Source: Peredibacter starrii
Lineage (GTDB): Bacteria; Bdellovibrionota; Bacteriovoracia; Bacteriovoracales; Bacteriovoracaceae
Assembly: GCF_034259205.1 (NCBI RefSeq)
Contig: NZ_CP139487.1
Coordinates: 3,906,001-3,970,000, forward strand
DNA: 64,000 nt
Reading direction: 5' to 3'
Part shown: piece after piece, positions 18,076-27,029 of the stretch
Position numbering within the stretch: the stretch's first letter is position 1
How the letters are laid out: each line of letters starts with the position of its first letter
Notes under the pieces: model-generated
The model's input: the letters and a program-made list of their open reading frames with translations, nothing else
Databases searched by the model: none
What the model was told of the DNA's origin: nothing
Position numbers and translations under genes: made by a program

Positions 18076-19017
18076 TTATCTTAGGTTAACGAAGTAGCTA
18101 GCGCCTTCTGATCTGTACTCATTAATTTTATTTCTTAGAGTACGGATTGAAACGCCAAGGATCTTAGCGGCCTGTGTTCTGTTCTCAGATGTGAAAACAA
18201 GGGCCTTTTTGATCAGAAGCTTTTCAGCGTCTTTTAGAGACATAAGTTTCATGCCGTCTTCATCAGTCTCAGATGCTGTGAATTCAACTTTACGCTCACC
18301 GTTCTCAATAGCTTGAACATCAAGAGTTGAACCATCCATGTTGGAAAGAGTCTTACGGATGAAAGTCTTAAGTTCAGAAAGGTTTTGGTTCCAAGAGTAG
18401 TCAGAAAGCTTGCGAGCGGCTTCTGAGCAAAGTGAAATATCGCCAGCTTCTGTTTCAGCTGCGTATTCTTCGATAAAGTGACGAGCGATCAATTCCACGT
18501 CTGTTCCTCTTTCACGTAGTGCGATCATATCGATCGAAACACCGCTGAAGTAAGTATATAAAGCGCGTGAGAACTTTCCTGCACCAACTAGCTTAGAAAG
18601 ATTTTTCGAAGTAGTAGCAAGAATACGAACGTCTAACTCATAGTCTGGTAGTTCTTGAAGGATAGTATATAGGCGTTTCTGGAAATTTTCATCCAGTGCA
18701 TCAATGTTGGCAAAAATTACCGTACCGCCATTGGCAACTTCTAGTACTCCACGATTGAAACGACCAGTTTCATCGTCACGGAAGCCTAGTACGATTTTTT
18801 CTACTGTCTGCGAATCGAAGCTGCAATCAACAATTTCAAGACGAGCATTTTTTCTCGCTGAATTTGAATGAATGTAAGCACCCAATGCTTTTTTACCTGA
18901 ACCAATCTCACCAGAGATCAGGACTGGAGTCTTGGTAACTGCCACGTTACGGGCCGTCTCAAGCGCATTGTTGAATTTTGGGTGATTGCCTACGAGTACT
19001 AAACCTTGAGATAACAT
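18076..19017 (-). CDS. Degenerate NtrC-family (bEBP-like) regulator lacking GAFTGA
   Basis: A 313-residue AAA+ plus Fis-type HTH protein without a receiver domain. Walker A (GEIGSGKK) is kept, and sensor and Arg-finger-like regions are recognisable (DVRILATTSKNL, ALRERGTDVELIARHF). Two key parts are not. The loop between Walker A and Walker B has no GAFTGA and is shorter than normal. Walker B reads GGTVIFANID where active members have GGTLFLDE. The C-terminal HTH (NRTQAAKILGVSIRTLRNKI) is intact. I infer DNA binding without sigma-54 remodelling, perhaps as a repressor or a partner of another activator. It has a strong AGGAGGT site and lies directly upstream of flgB. Confidence 0.85.
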   Translation of the reverse strand: MLSQGLVLVGNHPKFNNALETARNVAVTKTPVLISGEIGSGKKALGAYIHSNSARKNARLEIVDCSFDSQTVEKIVLGFRDDETGRFNRGVLEVANGGTVIFANIDALDENFQKRLYTILQELPDYELDVRILATTSKNLSKLVGAGKFSRALYTYFSGVSIDMIALRERGTDVELIARHFIEEYAAETEAGDISLCSEAARKLSDYSWNQNLSELKTFIRKTLSNMDGSTLDVQAIENGERKVEFTASETDEDGMKLMSLKDAEKLLIKKALVFTSENRTQAAKILGVSIRTLRNKINEYRSEGASYFVNLR

Positions 19018-19050
19018 TAGACCTCCTGTCCGTTGTTAGTTTGGTTTTAC

Positions 19051-21750
19051 CTATAATTTTTTTTCTGTCAGTTCTAGTGTCGCCAATTCACTTCTACACA
19101 TTTCTTTTATATGAGAAGGAACATTCTTATCATTCGTTAAGAGACTCAATACCTCACGCCCTTCTGGCACTTTGGCATTCTTTATCAATGATAGCCCATA
19201 AAGATACCCAACACGTGAGTTGTAAGGAGATTTTACAAATTTTTCTCGGAATGTTTTCGTCATCGTCTCGAGCTCCTTCCACTCTGGATTCGACTCCCCT
19301 GCATACGACTCGATGAGGAGGTAGTTGATCCGCTCGGAGATATTCAAGATCGGTGCCGACTTCGATCGTCCGATATCATCGCTTAAAGCTTTAACCACAG
19401 TTTTAAAGCGATCCTGGTCTCTTAACTGATAGAGGGACTCTACGTAACCCATTAAAAGGTCAGCAGTTTGGCGAGGGGTAAGCTGGTTTTGAGGGTTCTG
19501 TTTAACCAGCACTTTCTCAAACTCCACCACTGCTTCAGAGTAGTTCTTTTGATTAAAATGGATCATCCCCTGGTAAAAAGGATAGTTCAGAGAGTCCCTA
19601 AGTGACACTGGATAGGAGGTCAACTTAGCTCCAGCTTCGGTCCAATTTGCATCCGCCACCAAGCGGATAAGGTTTAGTTCTTCGATCATCTGAGAAAGAT
19701 TTATCGACTTCGTACGGTCAATCCAGATTGGGAATGTACGGGCCTCTTCGCTCAGAACATTTTTGAAACTAGCAAGTGCGCGATCGTAGCTCTTATATAA
19801 TCCAAGCTTGATAAAAGCATCACACACCACGAAGTTCATATAAAGGTTCTTCGCAACTTTGGTCTCATACTTATCTTTGTAAACTTCCCAGATCTTCACG
19901 ACCTTAGAGTAGTCTTCTTTCAGATAAGCTTCCTGGATCAGACCATACACGATCTCAGCTCCGTCACCTTCGAACACTCTTCTCTCTGCCGGCTTAAGTG
20001 CATCCAGAGGAACAGATGTTAGATATGAAAGGGCCTTATCGTATTCTTTATTAGCAATGAATAAACGCAGACGAACCAACCACAGAAGTTTTTTTAGATT
20101 CGGATTAAGCGCTTTGCTCTCATCCGGAGATTGTTCTAGAAAAACCTCTGTCTCTTTATCGGATTCAGTTGGTTTAAGCTTCCGGGCAAGTCTGAAGGCC
20201 ACATAACGAAGTTTTGCTTCGTATCTGATTTCCGCTGAGGTTGAACGATCAATCGCATTTTTATACAGCACTAAATTCTCAGCAGCTGGTCGATCTAAAA
20301 GTTCGTATTCAAGGGCCAGTCTTAGACGGGCGTAAGGAGATTGTAATAGATAAGAGTAAGTAGCAAGGAACTCATCATAGGCCTTAATCGAAGATTCGTA
20401 TTGGGCCTCACGATAATAACTTTCAGCAAGGTTATAAAGGATCGCTGGATGAACTGGTTTCACGAGAGATTTTTCAACCGTCTTGTAACGCTTGATGATC
20501 TCTTTGGTCTCCCCTTTTGAAAGAAGAGCGAAAGATGTATAGGCCATTCCCATCTGAGGAGGCAGGATGCTCGCAAGTTTCTTATCACTTAAGAACTCTT
20601 CGATTTTATCGACCTGTTTTAACTCACTCAGAGCGTGAAGAATAGTAAGGGCAGACTGAATCACCATGGTCTGATCAAACTCACCGCGGGCCTCTACGAA
20701 AAGTTGCTTCGCAAGCTCCAGGGTCTTCACATGGTCTTTTTGATCCACATTATACTGAATGAGGTAGCGAAGAATCGCCGACTTCATTTCATAATTATCA
20801 GTCAAATCTTTGATGTTCGTTAAAAGCACCATGGCAGATTGAGTGATTCCGCGATTAGGTTTCGCAAGATTCCCTCTCAAAAGCGCATTGGCCTTTAAGT
20901 ACTCATTAAATACGTGATTAGAATCTCTACCGTACTTCTTCTCATAAAGCGTGATGGACTTATTCATAAGTCCCCACTTCTCTTCACGATAGAAATTAAT
21001 CGTTAGCTGTAAGTGGGCCTCTTTCGCATCATCAAGATTTGATCGATCTTGAATCGGAAATAGAGCATCCGGAATCTTAGAGGCAAGATTAATGTCTTTC
21101 TCTAACTGAGGGATCATTGGGTTATAGTCCCAAATGAAACTCGCACCATATCTGAAATCACGATACTCAGGATTGATGGTCTTCTCTGCCACTGCCGCTT
21201 TCGTCACTTCCACTACTGGAAGGATGGGGCTCTTTCTATTTAATAGAGCATTCTTTGGAGGAGCAGTTACTGCTTTCTTTGCCACAACTACTGGAGCTTT
21301 CTCTTCCACTGGAACAGGAAGCGGTTTTTTAAAGCCCGCGTTCTTCTCAGAAACAAGATCAGCATTGATCCAGAAATCCAAAATGTATTTTTTGTCAGCG
21401 TCTCTGTAAAAAGAGAACAATTCAACAGATGGATCTTTAAGTTTGATGGCGACAGTAGCAGGTTTGGCAGGGAAATTATCTTTCGAGTAATTAATAGACT
21501 CGATGTACTGGCCGTTTGTTTTGAGCTTAGCGATATCTCCGGCCAATGTTTCGAACATTTGAAGATTCACTGTTTCAATGTAGAGGGTCTGATCACGCTT
21601 CACGATATAAAACTGGTCACGTGGCACCATAAGGTTCCAACGCAAGTGCGTTTTAAATGTTTCTTGATCAATGACGTCGGCTAAAACTGAAGATGCGGCC
21701 AGTGCGCTGGCTACAAATAGAGTCGTTAAACGGGCCGAAAACTTGTTCAT
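19051..21750 (-). CDS. Large secreted TPR-repeat protein heading the flagellar cluster
   Basis: An 899-residue exported protein with a signal peptide (MNKFSARLTTLFVASALAASSVLA). A beta-rich or AMIN-like N-terminal segment lies at about 30-130, followed by a Lys/Ala/Pro linker. Helical TPR-like repeats fill residues about 210-890, for example YNLAESYYREAQYESSIKAYDEFLATY and the later FYQGMIHFNQKNYSEAVVEFEKVL. Such repeats are protein-protein docking surfaces, probably in the periplasm. It is 33 bases upstream of the NtrC-like regulator and may be transcribed with the flagellar genes. The exact role is unknown. Confidence 0.78.
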   Translation of the reverse strand: MNKFSARLTTLFVASALAASSVLADVIDQETFKTHLRWNLMVPRDQFYIVKRDQTLYIETVNLQMFETLAGDIAKLKTNGQYIESINYSKDNFPAKPATVAIKLKDPSVELFSFYRDADKKYILDFWINADLVSEKNAGFKKPLPVPVEEKAPVVVAKKAVTAPPKNALLNRKSPILPVVEVTKAAVAEKTINPEYRDFRYGASFIWDYNPMIPQLEKDINLASKIPDALFPIQDRSNLDDAKEAHLQLTINFYREEKWGLMNKSITLYEKKYGRDSNHVFNEYLKANALLRGNLAKPNRGITQSAMVLLTNIKDLTDNYEMKSAILRYLIQYNVDQKDHVKTLELAKQLFVEARGEFDQTMVIQSALTILHALSELKQVDKIEEFLSDKKLASILPPQMGMAYTSFALLSKGETKEIIKRYKTVEKSLVKPVHPAILYNLAESYYREAQYESSIKAYDEFLATYSYLLQSPYARLRLALEYELLDRPAAENLVLYKNAIDRSTSAEIRYEAKLRYVAFRLARKLKPTESDKETEVFLEQSPDESKALNPNLKKLLWLVRLRLFIANKEYDKALSYLTSVPLDALKPAERRVFEGDGAEIVYGLIQEAYLKEDYSKVVKIWEVYKDKYETKVAKNLYMNFVVCDAFIKLGLYKSYDRALASFKNVLSEEARTFPIWIDRTKSINLSQMIEELNLIRLVADANWTEAGAKLTSYPVSLRDSLNYPFYQGMIHFNQKNYSEAVVEFEKVLVKQNPQNQLTPRQTADLLMGYVESLYQLRDQDRFKTVVKALSDDIGRSKSAPILNISERINYLLIESYAGESNPEWKELETMTKTFREKFVKSPYNSRVGYLYGLSLIKNAKVPEGREVLSLLTNDKNVPSHIKEMCRSELATLELTEKKL

Positions 21751-21816
21751 CGTGAAGACTTCCTGTCTTTACTAGGCAGACCAACATCCATGTGGCCTTT
21801 TTTACCTACTGTGTTC

Positions 21817-21845
21817 ATTGTAGCGTGCTTTTGATTTTGGAAAAG
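21817..21845 (-). promoter_or_regulatory. Weak candidate promoter of the TPR protein/flagellar cluster
   Basis: Minus-strand TACAAT (21817-21822), with only a poor -35 (CTTTTC, 21840-21845) 17 bases upstream. It lies in the divergent region shared with the lipoprotein-mla operon. Confidence 0.28.
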
Positions 21846-21883
21846 ACAAATTTTTCCTACCGGCAAAAATAGCCGCCGACTCT

Positions 21884-21913
21884 TTGACACAATCTTCATT
21901 TGCAGAGAGATAA
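21884..21913 (+). promoter_or_regulatory. Sigma-70-like promoter of the lipoprotein-mla operon
   Basis: A perfect TTGACA at 21884-21889, then AGATAA at 21908-21913 after an 18-base spacer, 48 bases before the lipoprotein ATG. Confidence 0.45.
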
Positions 21914-21961
21914 CAATAACTTAAAATATTCACATTATTACCCGCTGAAAATGGTTTGGTT

Positions 21962-22447
21962 ATGCGGCAGTGGATTGTTCTTTTATTCCTTACAAGTTGT
22001 TCCCTATTTATAGGTGGTGGCAACGATGGACCCAAAACAGCAAAGGGTTCTTTATACTCAGTTCATTTTGGTGCTCCATCGTGGGTATACAAAAAAGATG
22101 AGCGCTCGGATTTTATTTTTGAAAATGCTAACGATGGAAGAATTCTTCTTTCGAATAGTTTCTGTGAAGAGTTTCAAGATCTGCCATTAGAGAAGCTTGC
22201 TGGGAAAACTTTCAATACAGTGAAAGAATTTAAATCCACTGTGAGTGAGTATACGACATTTCAACATCGAGAGGCCTATCGCCTGGAAGGCCAGGGTTTG
22301 GTAGATGGAGTAAAAGTGTATCTTAGACTTCTTAATACTCGCAGGAATAATTGTTACTTTGATTTCGTCTCGATTGATCCATTCGACACTGTGAAGAATA
22401 CTGATACTGCCTTTAAGGACTTTCTCGACTCAGTGGTGTTTAGATGA
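21962..22447 (+). CDS. Small lipoprotein preceding the mla operon, function unknown
   Basis: A 161-residue protein with a lipoprotein signal peptide (MRQWIVLLFLTSC, lipobox LTSC, modified Cys about residue 13). I start at the ATG 21962; a TTG two codons upstream is also possible. The mature part has no motif I recognise. The stop overlaps the mlaE start as ATGA, so it is translationally coupled to the lipid transporter. It may be an outer-membrane-side partner of the Mla system, a placement suggested by position only. Confidence 0.72.
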   Translation: MRQWIVLLFLTSCSLFIGGGNDGPKTAKGSLYSVHFGAPSWVYKKDERSDFIFENANDGRILLSNSFCEEFQDLPLEKLAGKTFNTVKEFKSTVSEYTTFQHREAYRLEGQGLVDGVKVYLRLLNTRRNNCYFDFVSIDPFDTVKNTDTAFKDFLDSVVFR

Positions 22448-23208
22448 TTGGACAAGGTCTGAAACATCATTTCCAGACAATCGGTGACGTGGCGATGCTC
22501 ACAAAGAGTACTTTTCAGGCCACTTTCTCCGCTCCCTTTTATTGGGGAAGACTTTTTGAGCAGATTGTTCAACTCGGCATTGGCTCATTATCTATTACTA
22601 TTGTGATCGGAGTTGTGACTGGTCTGGTGATGACTCTCCAGTTTGGTTACGGTCTGGAGAAATTTGGTGGAACGCTTTATGTTCCGGCGATTGTTTCTCT
22701 TTCTATCTTTCGTGAGCTCGCTCCCATCTTCACTTCACTTCTGGTCGCCGGACGAATTGGTTCGGGTATCAGTGCTGAGATTGGGGCAATGAATGTGACT
22801 CAACAAGTGGATGCTATCCGCGCACTCGGAACGAATCCCATTCGCGTATTAGTGGTTCCCCGAGTTGTAGCGACGGTCATTTCGCTTCCTCTTCTCACAG
22901 TTCTCAGTGGATTCATGGGGATTATCGGTGGTCTTGCCATCGCCTATCTTGAATTCAACATGCCGATCGGGTTTTACGTTAATAAAGTATTAAACACCAT
23001 TAACTTTATGGATGTTTTTGGTGGAATGATTAAATGTGCATTTTTTGCGATCGTGATTTCCATCATCGCTTGTTACCGAGGGTTTCAAACTAAGGAAGGA
23101 ACTCGCGGCGTAGGAACAGCAGCAACGTGGGTGGTAGTGCGCGCCTCTATTATCATCCTTATATCAGATTTCTTTTTAAGTAAGATGCTCTTACTTTTAT
23201 TTGGATAA
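22444..23208 (+). CDS. mlaE: MlaE-type ABC transporter permease
   Basis: Inner membrane permease of the Mla/MCE phospholipid transport system that keeps outer membrane lipid asymmetry. The 254 residues have about five to six membrane spans and the family signature GSGISAEIGAMNVTQQVDAIRALGTNP (about 108-135), which contains the conserved E-x-G-x-M and A-L-G-x-x-P. It is followed at once by MlaF and MlaD genes. Confidence 0.93.
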   Translation: MIGQGLKHHFQTIGDVAMLTKSTFQATFSAPFYWGRLFEQIVQLGIGSLSITIVIGVVTGLVMTLQFGYGLEKFGGTLYVPAIVSLSIFRELAPIFTSLLVAGRIGSGISAEIGAMNVTQQVDAIRALGTNPIRVLVVPRVVATVISLPLLTVLSGFMGIIGGLAIAYLEFNMPIGFYVNKVLNTINFMDVFGGMIKCAFFAIVISIIACYRGFQTKEGTRGVGTAATWVVVRASIIILISDFFLSKMLLLLFG

Positions 23209-23211
23209 TTA

Positions 23212-23940
23212 ATGAGCTCGATTCTGGAAGTGAGACATTTAAAAAAGAGTTTCGATGAAAAAGTTGTTCATCGCGATGTCTCTTTTTGTATGAAGTCGGG
23301 TGAGACCATTGCCCTACTTGGAAATTCCGGAACCGGAAAGTCAGTACTTTTGAGATCGATCATCGGTCTTGATCCAATTGATGACGGCGAAATTTTCTTT
23401 CACGGTAAAAGAATTGATCAACTGACTGAGAAACAACTTTTCCCAGTACGCACCAAAATCTCTTACGCCTTTCAATCAGGTGCATTGTTTGACTCAATTT
23501 CAGTCTTTGAAAACATCGCCTATCCTTTATTTGAACACACAAAACTTTCCGAAGAGGAAATCCACAAAAAGGTGGAAGACATCCTCGAGATTGTGAATAT
23601 GAAAGATGCCATTGAACTCATGCCTTCGGATCTTTCCGGAGGAATGCAGAAGCGTGTGGGTCTGGCCCGCGCCATGGTGCTTAATCCGGAAATGATTCTA
23701 TATGATGAACCTACTGCAGGTCTGGATCCGGTAAATGTTGAAATGGTGATGGAAGTTATCAATCGCTTTAAAGCGAAAAAGGTCTCTGGAATTCTCGTGA
23801 CTCACGATATTCCCGTGGCCAAGAAGATCTGCGACCGCATTCTTATTTTGAAAGACGGTGTTATTGGCTTTGAAGGTACCCTGGAAGAATTTGAGAACAG
23901 CAAAGATCCCTTTGTTCAAAGCTTCTTAATCACTGATTAG
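23212..23940 (+). CDS. mlaF: MlaF-type ABC transporter ATP-binding protein
   Basis: Cytoplasmic ATPase of the Mla lipid transporter, 242 residues. Walker A GNSGTGKS (37-44), signature LSGGMQKR, Walker B MILYDEPTAGLDP and a switch His in VTHD are present. It is 3 bases downstream of mlaE. Confidence 0.94.
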   Translation: MSSILEVRHLKKSFDEKVVHRDVSFCMKSGETIALLGNSGTGKSVLLRSIIGLDPIDDGEIFFHGKRIDQLTEKQLFPVRTKISYAFQSGALFDSISVFENIAYPLFEHTKLSEEEIHKKVEDILEIVNMKDAIELMPSDLSGGMQKRVGLARAMVLNPEMILYDEPTAGLDPVNVEMVMEVINRFKAKKVSGILVTHDIPVAKKICDRILILKDGVIGFEGTLEEFENSKDPFVQSFLITD

Positions 23941-23948
23941 AGGAATTT

Positions 23949-24797
23949 ATGAGAGTAAGAAAAAAAGATCAATCAAACCTGGTTAAAGTCGGTCTCTTCA
24001 TTGCGGGACTTACGGTGGTCTTGATGATCATGATTATGAGTATCGGGAAAGAAAACTCGGTCTTTGATAAGAAAGTCGATATTCGTGCCTTGGTAGGTAA
24101 CGTGTCTGCTCTTAAGCAAGGTTCATACGTTGAACTCAAGGGTATTCGCATTGGTACTGTAAGCAGTATCAATATCGTATCTGAAGATGAAGTTGAAATT
24201 GTAATGACGATCCTTGATCGTGAAGCTCAGTGGATTAAAAAAGATTCTAAGATCTCTATTTCAACTGCCGGTCTTGTGGGTGATAAATACGTTGAAATTT
24301 ACAACGGCACAAAGGAAGCACCTAAGTTTGATCCGGAAAAAGACGTTCTTATTTCGGAGGACATGACAGATATTAAAAAAATTCTGAATAAAGGTGAAAC
24401 CATCGCAAACACCACCGCTAAGATCATGACGAAGCTTGATCATATTCTGGAAAAGCTTGGCGAGGGCGAAACAATTGTCGACACCATGAAGACGCTTAAC
24501 CGCGCCTCACACAATTTGGAAACCGTTACTAGAGACCTAAAAGACGCAAAAATGGGTCAGATGGTTACGAATGTGAATGCGAGCATGGGTAACATCAATA
24601 AATCTACGGCATCACTTTCACGCATCCTGGATCGCGTGGAAAAGGGCCCAGGCACTGTTAACTCTCTCATCTACGATGAAAGTGTGCATGACGATCTCAG
24701 AGCGCTTCTTGGTGGAGCGCAAAGAAACAAAGTCATTAAGTACTTCATCCGCGAGTCGATCAAAAATTCTGAGCGTAAGCAAGTTCCTTACAATTAG
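23949..24797 (+). CDS. mlaD: MlaD/MCE-domain lipid-binding protein
   Basis: Periplasmic MCE protein that forms a ring for phospholipid passage, anchored by one N-terminal helix (about residues 12-34). The MCE domain is about 40-118, with the motifs LKQGSYVELKGIRIGTV and STAGLVGDKYVEI. The remaining 150 residues are helical. Homologues of MlaB and MlaC are not in this window; they may lie elsewhere or be absent. Confidence 0.92.
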   Translation: MRVRKKDQSNLVKVGLFIAGLTVVLMIMIMSIGKENSVFDKKVDIRALVGNVSALKQGSYVELKGIRIGTVSSINIVSEDEVEIVMTILDREAQWIKKDSKISISTAGLVGDKYVEIYNGTKEAPKFDPEKDVLISEDMTDIKKILNKGETIANTTAKIMTKLDHILEKLGEGETIVDTMKTLNRASHNLETVTRDLKDAKMGQMVTNVNASMGNINKSTASLSRILDRVEKGPGTVNSLIYDESVHDDLRALLGGAQRNKVIKYFIRESIKNSERKQVPYN

Positions 24798-24868
24798 AAG
24801 GAAATATACTTCACGCCCAAAACTAAAAGGCTGAGCATAATAAAGCTCACCCATAAAACAGAATTCAT
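24794..24868 (-). CDS. Possible 24-residue membrane microprotein
   Basis: A short reading frame opposite the end of mlaD. From the ATG at 24868 it encodes 24 residues, beginning MNSVLWVSF, with one hydrophobic helix and ending KYISF. GGAG lies nine bases upstream of the start. Its stop overlaps the mlaD stop codon on the other strand. Such a length arises easily by chance; the ribosome site and hydrophobic profile are the only support. Confidence 0.32.
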   Translation of the reverse strand: MNSVLWVSFIMLSLLVLGVKYISF

Positions 24869-25010
24869 ACTAAATTCTCCAGGTGTGCTTCAAGGCTATC
24901 GAAGCGGAAACACTTCCGTCAAAGGTGCTTTTTGACCACGAAACTTAGATATGGAGTTTGTAAGATTGATTTGAGAATGGAAGGTTTACAAGTAACTTCT
25001 TACAGAAAAG

Positions 25011-25031
25011 CCGGGGCCACTAAGGCCCCGG
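25011..25031 (-). terminator. Intrinsic terminator of the 25044 gene
   Basis: CCGGGGCC-loop-GGCCCCGG hairpin followed on the minus strand by CTTTTCT, just after the stop of the 96-aa secreted protein gene. It may work for both strands and would also close the mla operon. Confidence 0.65.
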
Positions 25032-25043
25032 AGACCAAAATCA

Positions 25044-25334
25044 TTAATTATGATCGTGAGTTCTTACACAATAGACACCTACCTGACATTGACGTCTGTC
25101 GATGGTTCTAAAAACGCCAACATCTTCATGCTTACCCGGAGGACAATCAACCGATGAACTGACTTGTCTTACATTTGTCAGACGAAGAAATCTGCTGCGA
25201 ACCTTAATCGTCCCATAGTTAGCGAGAGTTTCTTTTAATTCCTGGCATGTCACTTGCTTTGATTCGATCACAGGAACTTCGGCAAATGAAGACAGAGACA
25301 TTGTGAGAGTGAAAAGAAGGAAAATAATTTGCAT
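25044..25334 (-). CDS. Small secreted protein, function unknown
   Basis: A 96-residue protein with a signal peptide (MQIIFLLFTLTMSLSSFA). The mature part has four Cys (VTCQE, VDCPPG, RQCQVG, VYCVR), which could form two disulfides. The start at 25334 is supported by AAAGGAG about seven bases upstream; the longer frame from 25421 would run into the terminator of the neighbouring regulator gene. No recognised family. Confidence 0.7.
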   Translation of the reverse strand: MQIIFLLFTLTMSLSSFAEVPVIESKQVTCQELKETLANYGTIKVRSRFLRLTNVRQVSSSVDCPPGKHEDVGVFRTIDRRQCQVGVYCVRTHDHN

Positions 25335-25407
25335 ACGGGAACTCCTTTGAAGCGCCGAAAATAATCGTTTCAAAGAATCTTTGTCAAAAGTGCAATTTGA
25401 CACCATA

Positions 25408-25438
25408 AAAAAAGGGCCCAACGTTGTGGGCCCTTTTG
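25408..25438 (-). terminator. Intrinsic terminator of the NtrC-family regulator gene
   Basis: AAAAGGGCCCACAACGTTGGGCCC followed by a run of T on the minus strand, immediately after the stop at 25440. A strong rho-independent terminator. Confidence 0.88.
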
Positions 25439-25439
25439 A

Positions 25440-26954
25440 TTACAATTCCAAGTTCTTCTTTTTCATTTTCTCGATCAGTGTTGTTCTGTTCAGAGCAAGA
25501 AGCTTCGATGCCTGATTCTTATTTCCGCGAGTGCGATTCATCGCCTGCATGATAAGTGAGTCTTCAATATCAGAAAGAATCTGCTTCAGATCCACGCCGA
25601 TTTCTGGAAGTTCAAACAATGTCTTGTACTGGTGAGTAGCAAGTGGATTCGAACGGAAGATTTTCGCTGGAAGATCTTCAGGAAGAATCTCGTTACCACC
25701 ACGAAGAATGACCAGACGTTCGATCACGTTCTCTAGTTCACGAACGTTTCCTGGCCAGTCATAACCCATCAATAGATCCATCGTTAATGGAGCAAAACTG
25801 ATTTCGTTCGAACGGTCAGCTGAAACAAAACGATCCAGGAAGTGCGAGATAAGAAGAGGAATATCTTCTCTACGCTCTTTAAGCGCAGGCATTTTAATAG
25901 GAATAACATTCAAGCGATAGAACAGATCTTCGCGGAACTTACCTTCTGCAACTGCCTTCTCAAGATCACGGTGAGTTGCCGCAATCACGCGCACATCGAT
26001 ATCGATGTTTTCAGAAGAACCAACCGGCTCAATCTGACGCTCTTGAAGAACGCGAAGAAGTTTCACCTGGAGAAGCTGTGGCATATCACCAATTTCATCC
26101 AGGAAGATGGTGCCGTTTTGAGCAAGCTCGAAGCGACCTTTGCGATTTGAAATAGCACCAGTGAAGGCACCTTTCATGTGACCAAAAAGTTCACTCTCAA
26201 GAAGTTCAGCAGGAATCGCACCACAGTTTACAGAAACGCGGTTTTTAAGATTACGGCTTGATAGTTTATGGATAGCAGAAGCAACAAGCTCCTTACCTGT
26301 CCCAGATGGACCCATGATAAGGATGGTAGAATCTGTTTTCGCTACTTTTTGAATACGATCGAATACATCACGCATGGCCTTCGAGCGACCAATCATGCCC
26401 TCGAAAGTATCTTCCACTGTAGGACGATCAATTTTAAGCCTAGAAGTCGCTTTGTTACGATCTCCAGCTGCGAATACACCCTCGCCTTCAGACACGATCT
26501 CGCGCGGAAGAACAGTTGATAGCTTCGTCTGAAGGGCCTGGATTACCAGCTTCTTCAAGTTCTCAATTTCGAATGGCTTCGTAAGATAGTGGAAAACACC
26601 TTTCTTAGTCGCTGCGATGGCAGTTTCAATGCTCGCAAAACCAGTCATGACGATTGATACGAACTCAAAACCTTTGTCCTTCAGGATATCGATTAAGAGT
26701 AGACCGTCAGAACCCTGCTCAAGGCTGATATCTGTCACAAGACAGAAAGGGTTTTCTTTCGGGTGGAACTTAGCAAAGTTCATTAGGCAGTCTTCTGAGC
26801 TTGAATACAACTGCACGTTCAATTTGAGAGTTTGCTCGAGGTATTTTTTAAGTGAGAGTCCCAGAAGCTTATCGTCTTCAACGATGATGATGGGCGGGAA
26901 ATTCATGACACTTGATCCATCAAAACTTTGATGCAGGAAATTCATATCGTCCAT
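25440..26954 (-). CDS. Sigma-54-dependent response regulator (NtrC family)
   Basis: A 504-residue transcription activator. It has a receiver domain (about residues 22-138, phospho-acceptor D75), an AAA+ sigma-54 interaction domain with Walker A GPSGTGKE and the intact loop GHMKGAFTGA, Walker B GTIFLDEIGD, and a C-terminal Fis-type HTH (NKNQASKLLALNRTTLIEKM). The start at 26954 is preceded by GGAGG; two other in-frame starts lie nearby. No histidine kinase is adjacent. Unlike the gene at 18076, it keeps all catalytic parts. Confidence 0.92.
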   Translation of the reverse strand: MDDMNFLHQSFDGSSVMNFPPIIIVEDDKLLGLSLKKYLEQTLKLNVQLYSSSEDCLMNFAKFHPKENPFCLVTDISLEQGSDGLLLIDILKDKGFEFVSIVMTGFASIETAIAATKKGVFHYLTKPFEIENLKKLVIQALQTKLSTVLPREIVSEGEGVFAAGDRNKATSRLKIDRPTVEDTFEGMIGRSKAMRDVFDRIQKVAKTDSTILIMGPSGTGKELVASAIHKLSSRNLKNRVSVNCGAIPAELLESELFGHMKGAFTGAISNRKGRFELAQNGTIFLDEIGDMPQLLQVKLLRVLQERQIEPVGSSENIDIDVRVIAATHRDLEKAVAEGKFREDLFYRLNVIPIKMPALKERREDIPLLISHFLDRFVSADRSNEISFAPLTMDLLMGYDWPGNVRELENVIERLVILRGGNEILPEDLPAKIFRSNPLATHQYKTLFELPEIGVDLKQILSDIEDSLIMQAMNRTRGNKNQASKLLALNRTTLIEKMKKKNLEL

Positions 26955-26973
26955 AGATCCTCCGGAAGACACA

Positions 26974-27003
26974 AATTTACAATTGTCCGAGTGCGGGTGT
27001 CAA
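26974..27003 (-). promoter_or_regulatory. Proximal sigma-70-like promoter of the NtrC-family gene
   Basis: Minus-strand TTGACA (26998-27003) and TAAATT (26974-26979), 18-base spacer, 20 bases before the start. Confidence 0.45.
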
Positions 27004-27029
27004 TTTCTAGACCCCATCAATAATTAATG

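Noticed and set aside
21802-22035. 77-aa ORF on the minus strand beneath the lipoprotein start
   Set aside because: It runs through the divergent promoter region and into the opposite strand of the lipoprotein gene, has no ribosome site and no recognisable domain.
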